Shown here: positions 5,621 through 8,511 of the stretch, in pieces
Layout of the letters: each line of letters opens with the position of its first letter
Numbering within the stretch: the first letter of the stretch is position 1
Origin: Candidatus Mesolinea sp. UBA5823
GTDB taxonomy: Bacteria; Chloroflexota; Anaerolineae; Anaerolineales; Anaerolineaceae
Assembly: GCA_002417685.1 (NCBI GenBank)
Contig: DICP01000016.1
Span: 4,645-13,155, forward strand
Length of the DNA: 8,511 nucleotides
Direction of reading: 5' to 3'
Program-made: the position numbers and the translations under genes
The notes under the pieces: generated by a model
What the model saw: only the letters and a program-made list of their open reading frames with translations
What the model was told of the DNA's origin: nothing
Databases searched by the model: none

Positions 5621-6796
5621 ATGAAAATTCAGCCTGCAAAAACTGTCGAACAGATTAAACCTTATTATTTTTCCACTTTAAATAAGACTATAGCCGAGCT
5701 GAAAGCACAGGGCAAAGATATTATCCGCTTGGATATGGGCTCACCCGATTTGCCTCCGGCACAATTTATCATTGACCAGCTCGTAGAATCTGCGCGTAAC
5801 CCCAAAAAACATGGCTATTCCCCGTTGGGGGGCTCAGCGGAATTTCTTCGCGCAGTTAGCAGCTATTACAAAAACCGCTTTGGCGTTGACATTGACCCGA
5901 AAAACGAAGCTTTAGCCTTGATCGGTTCGAAGGAAGGCATTTTCAACATTCACCACACTTTGCTTGATCCTGGTGACTTGGTCCTCATGCCCGATCCTTA
6001 TTACCCAGTGTATATGGCAGGCGCAGAATTGGCGAGCGCACGCGTACATTTTATGCCTCTACGCAAGGAGAATGCCTTCTTGCCAGATTTTGATGCTATT
6101 CCAGCGGAAGTTGCTCAGCAGGCTAAGCTGATGTGGCTTAATTACCCCAATAACCCTACGGGCGCTGTGGCAGATCTGGACTTTTTCCAAAAAGCGGTGG
6201 ACTTTGCAATGCGCCATGAGATTATCATCGTGCATGACGCTCCATATACCGATTTAACTTTTGATGGTTACGTAGCACACTCAATCTTGGAAGTGCCAGG
6301 CGCAAAAGAAGTAGCCGTCGAATTCAATTCGCTCTCCAAGACCTATAATATGGCTGGCTGGCGGATTGGTATGGCGGTAGGGAATACCGATGTCGTGAGG
6401 TACTTAGCAACGTATAAAAGCCAAATGGATTCTTCCATCTTTGCTCCCATAATGGATGCTGGTACCGCAGCACTGACAGGCGATCAGTCCTGGCTAGTGG
6501 AGCGCAACCAGATTTATCAGGAACGCCGGGATGTGGTTTTTGCTGGACTCATTGAAGCGGGCTTCGAAGTGGAAAAGCCAAAAGGTGCGCTTTATTTATG
6601 GGTGCGTTTGCCCGAAAAATATCATGATACAGCCCAGTTTTGTTCTGATGTTCTGCATGAAGCTGGCGTCAGCCTTACCCCTGGCGAAATCTACGGTCCC
6701 CAAGGGGAGGATTACTTTAGAATTTCGATTATTACCCCCACCGAGCAGATAAAAGAGGCGATGCGCCGGCTTGTCGCTTGGGTTGAAAGCCATTAA
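5621..6796 (+). CDS. Class I/II PLP aminotransferase, LL-diaminopimelate aminotransferase-like
   Basis: The 391-residue protein is a fold-type I aminotransferase of usual length. Visible family marks are SPDLPP (41-46), the glycine turn IGSKEGI (101-107), NYPNNPTG (174-181), D206 and Y209 in VHDAPYTDL contacting the cofactor ring, the PLP-binding lysine K240 in SLSKTYNMAGWRIG with phosphate-binding R248, and substrate-carboxylate R367 in DYFRIS. The wording around the active site (LNYPNNPTGAVA, EFNSLSKTYNMAGWRIG) is like bacterial proteins annotated as DapL, which convert tetrahydrodipicolinate to LL-diaminopimelate for lysine and peptidoglycan synthesis. Related enzymes with this look may instead use aspartate, alanine or other amino acids, so substrate is not settled and no symbol is given. 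It is cytoplasmic. hflX follows 14 bp downstream and is probably cotranscribed; no functional link between the two is evident. Confidence 0.92.
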   Translation: MKIQPAKTVEQIKPYYFSTLNKTIAELKAQGKDIIRLDMGSPDLPPAQFIIDQLVESARNPKKHGYSPLGGSAEFLRAVSSYYKNRFGVDIDPKNEALALIGSKEGIFNIHHTLLDPGDLVLMPDPYYPVYMAGAELASARVHFMPLRKENAFLPDFDAIPAEVAQQAKLMWLNYPNNPTGAVADLDFFQKAVDFAMRHEIIIVHDAPYTDLTFDGYVAHSILEVPGAKEVAVEFNSLSKTYNMAGWRIGMAVGNTDVVRYLATYKSQMDSSIFAPIMDAGTAALTGDQSWLVERNQIYQERRDVVFAGLIEAGFEVEKPKGALYLWVRLPEKYHDTAQFCSDVLHEAGVSLTPGEIYGPQGEDYFRISIITPTEQIKEAMRRLVAWVESH

Positions 6797-6810
6797 GAGA
6801 GGTTTGATAT

Positions 6811-8136
6811 TTGAAGGAAAGCTATTCAAACGTTTTAGAAAAAGAAACCGGGATCTTAGTTGGTGCTCAGGTCGGTCCACCAAATGGGCAATCTTTAAGC
6901 TTAGAAGACTCCTTAGCAGAGTTAGAACTCTTGGCAGAAACCGCTGGCGTGGAGGTGGTCGGCACGCTCACTCAGCAATTAGAGACGATAAACCCGCGTA
7001 CTTTTATTGGCAGCGGAAAGGTGGAAGAGCTCAAACTGCTGGCGAACGAGTTGGGCGTGAATATGGTAATTTTTGATGATGAGCTCTCTCCTCGCCACCA
7101 AAGGGAGTTGGAGGGGATAATCGGCGAATCTATCAAGATAATTGACCGTACCGCGCTGATTTTAGATATTTTTGCCCAACATGCACGCACTTATGAGGGG
7201 ATGCTGCAAGTGGAGCTAGCTCAGTTAGAATACCGACTGCCGCGCTTAACGCATGCCTGGATCCACTTGGAACGCCAGGCTGGTGGTGGTGGCGGAAGAG
7301 CTGGCGGGGTTGGAGGGGTTGGCTTGCGCGGTCCAGGAGAAAAGCAGTTAGAGTTGGATCGGCGGGAAATTAAAAAACGCATTTCGCGCATCAAAGATGA
7401 GCTAAAAAAAGTGCAAGAACAGCGCTCTCAACATCGGGCGCATCGGCGCAAGACAAACATTCCAGTTGTGGCGCTGGTTGGATATACCAATGCCGGTAAA
7501 TCCACCCTGATGAACAGCCTAACACATGCTGGGATCTACGTGGCGGATCAGCTTTTTGCTACGTTAGACCCCACAACTCGGCAGCTTGAATTACCCAGCG
7601 GACAAGCCGTTTTACTGACAGACACTGTTGGGTTTATTCAGAAACTGCCCACCCAATTAATTGCTGCTTTTCGGGCAACACTGGAAGAAATTACCGAAGC
7701 CGATCTGCTTGTGCACATCGTTGATGCTTCGCACGAAAATGCCATAGAACAGCAGCGTACTGTTTTGGGAACGCTAGATGAAATTGGCGCTGGGGATGTT
7801 CCGATCTTAACAGTGTTCAATAAAATTGATCTTTTAGATGAACCTGCAAGGGAGGAAATGCGCCATAATGCCGATCCACAAGCAATTTTCATCAGCGCCA
7901 AAACCGGTGAGGGATTTGAAGCCCTTTTAGCAGCCATCGAGCGTGAGTTGATTAGTCAATATACCCAGATCACGGTGATGCTGCCCTTCGAACAAGGGCA
8001 ATTGCGCTCGCTTTTCCACGAGAGGGGAAAAGTACAACGCACTGAGTCCACGGCTGATGGCATCCGCATGAGCGGTTATATACCTAAAGAACTGGTAAGC
8101 CTTTTTGCGCCTTATCAACTCAAACGAGAAAAATAA
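6811..8136 (+). CDS. hflX: Ribosome-associated GTPase HflX
   Basis: The 441-residue protein has the complete HflX layout. The N-terminal HflX domain (about 30-150) includes NPRTFIGSGKVEEL and FDDELSPRHQRELE. Then come the glycine-rich linker GGGGGRAGGVGGVGLRGPGE (about 154-175), a charged coiled-coil stretch, and a GTPase domain: G1 GYTNAGKS (224-231), G2 Thr in LDPTTRQ, G3 DTVGF (from 271), G4 NKID (337-340) and G5 SAK (362-364). A short C-terminal domain ends the protein. HflX binds the large ribosomal subunit and splits stalled or hibernating 70S ribosomes during stress such as heat. The start is TTG at 6811, supported by AGAGAGG 8 nt upstream, just after the aminotransferase stop; no ATG or GTG lies near. 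A clear hairpin terminator follows the stop at once, closing the two-gene transcript. Confidence 0.96.
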   Translation: MKESYSNVLEKETGILVGAQVGPPNGQSLSLEDSLAELELLAETAGVEVVGTLTQQLETINPRTFIGSGKVEELKLLANELGVNMVIFDDELSPRHQRELEGIIGESIKIIDRTALILDIFAQHARTYEGMLQVELAQLEYRLPRLTHAWIHLERQAGGGGGRAGGVGGVGLRGPGEKQLELDRREIKKRISRIKDELKKVQEQRSQHRAHRRKTNIPVVALVGYTNAGKSTLMNSLTHAGIYVADQLFATLDPTTRQLELPSGQAVLLTDTVGFIQKLPTQLIAAFRATLEEITEADLLVHIVDASHENAIEQQRTVLGTLDEIGAGDVPILTVFNKIDLLDEPAREEMRHNADPQAIFISAKTGEGFEALLAAIERELISQYTQITVMLPFEQGQLRSLFHERGKVQRTESTADGIRMSGYIPKELVSLFAPYQLKREK

Positions 8137-8165
8137 AAAATCCATGCAAACTGCATGGATTTTTT
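8135..8165. terminator. Bidirectional intrinsic terminator between hflX and rpmF
   Basis: TCCATGCA (8141-8148), loop AAC, and TGCATGGA (8152-8159) form a perfect 8-bp stem. It is flanked by a run of six A on the left and six T on the right, which extend the pairing. Read rightward it ends hflX with a T tract; read leftward the A run becomes a T tract and can end rpmF. It begins within the hflX stop codon and lies 22 bp from the rpmF stop. Confidence 0.93.
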
Positions 8166-8187
8166 CTACGTGATAAAAGGATGGTAG

Positions 8188-8373
8188 TTACTCTTTGGAG
8201 ATAATCAAAACTTCTCTACCTTGGTAGTAACCACAGTTGGGGCAAACGTGATGCGGTAAGCGTGGTTCGCCACAATTTGGGCAATTTACGCTATTGCGCG
8301 CCTTCAGGGCATCATGTGCACGCCGGCGGTCACGCCGTCCGGAAGTGGATTTTCTCTTTGGTAATGGGGTCAT
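8188..8373 (-). CDS. rpmF: 50S ribosomal protein L32 (bL32)
   Basis: The 61-residue protein is the usual length for L32. It has the basic N-terminus typical of the family (PLPKRKSTSGRRDRRRAHDAL) and a zinc ribbon formed by C31, C34, C44 and C47 (CPNC and CPNC), so this is the zinc-binding form rather than the cysteine-free form. PHHVCPNCGYYQGREV is a family signature. L32 is a structural part of the large ribosomal subunit. The ATG at 8373 has AGGAG 6 nt upstream. It converges on hflX and shares the terminator at 8135-8165. In many bacteria rpmF sits beside fatty-acid genes or a DUF177 protein gene; here it appears to be transcribed alone, though the region beyond the right edge is unseen. 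Confidence 0.97.
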   Translation of the reverse strand: MTPLPKRKSTSGRRDRRRAHDALKARNSVNCPNCGEPRLPHHVCPNCGYYQGREVLIISKE

Positions 8374-8405
8374 CTTGCGCTCCTATTTAATTCTTTAACT
8401 TTTCA

Positions 8406-8434
8406 ATTTTACCCAAAACTTCTTTAATGCGCAA
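8406..8434 (-). promoter_or_regulatory. Likely housekeeping promoter of rpmF
   Basis: On the minus strand TTGCGC (8429-8434) and TAAAAT (8406-8411) are spaced by 17 bp, in an A+T-rich upstream region. Transcription would start near 8399, giving a leader of about 25 nt with AGGAG before the ATG at 8373. The -10 matches five of six consensus bases; the -35 keeps the TTG. This supports rpmF having its own promoter. Confidence 0.55.
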
Positions 8435-8511
8435 GGGCAATTTTAAAGTACAAAGGCAAAGTGATAATATCCTAAAGTAGCAAAATAGAAATGTCTAGAT
8501 TCAAGTATCAA

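Noticed and set aside
6596..6883. Open frames of 60-110 codons antisense to or out of frame with the main genes throughout the window
   Set aside because: They overlap well-identified genes with intact family motifs, lack convincing ribosome sites and resemble no known proteins.
7281..7325. GGT-rich repeat inside hflX as a microsatellite
   Set aside because: It encodes the conserved glycine-rich linker of HflX and is explained by protein sequence.
8442..8511. A rightward promoter (TTTAAA-N17-TAATAT) and an ATG at 8491 open to the window edge
   Set aside because: The boxes match only four of six bases each, the ATG has no Shine-Dalgarno sequence, and only seven codons are visible, so a gene cannot be supported.

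Overview
The window looks like chromosomal DNA of a free-living bacterium with balanced base composition, most likely Chloroflexota (Anaerolineae-like). That placement is inference: it rests on the style of the aminotransferase, HflX and L32 proteins and no database was searched. There are eight protein genes, five on the minus strand (left) and two on the plus strand (centre-right), plus rpmF on the minus strand at the right edge. There are no RNA genes, mobile elements, CRISPR arrays or long repeats that I can see.

Left two-thirds (minus strand, read from 5480 down to 1): a compact sigma-54 regulatory block. rpoN (GTG start) is followed after 4 bp by a soluble PAS-GAF-PAS histidine kinase (TTG start), and after 6 bp by an NtrC-type response regulator. 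The regulator ends straight after its AAA+ domain and has no DNA-binding domain. After a 65-bp gap come a 107-residue protein with two membrane segments and then a gene of unknown function that runs off the left edge. Both gaps that precede minus-strand genes of this block carry a full-match -24/-12 sigma-54 promoter (TGGCAC-N5-TTGC): one at 5464-5478 in front of rpoN, one at 852-866 in front of the membrane protein gene. The two share the 9-mer TGGCACATA and leave leaders of about 31 and 27 nt that carry strong Shine-Dalgarno sequences.

The inferred circuit is: an intracellular signal is read by the kinase, the regulator is phosphorylated, and it remodels sigma-54 RNA polymerase without needing an enhancer. 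The outputs are the membrane protein operon and, as positive feedback, the rpoN-kinase-regulator operon itself. The sigma factor is also unusual: it has a four-cysteine zinc-ribbon-like motif just after region I, and a glutamine-poor region I. The regulator carries GSFTNA where the family has GAFTGA, so both sides of the activator/sigma interface differ from the usual form.

Right third: after a 199-bp divergent intergenic region, a DapL-like PLP aminotransferase and hflX (ribosome-associated GTPase) form a plus-strand pair 14 bp apart. They end at a strong hairpin with A and T tracts (8135-8165) that can serve as a terminator in both directions. Converging on it from the right is rpmF (ribosomal protein L32), with a plausible housekeeping promoter. 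These are ordinary household genes; the interest lies in the sigma-54 block.
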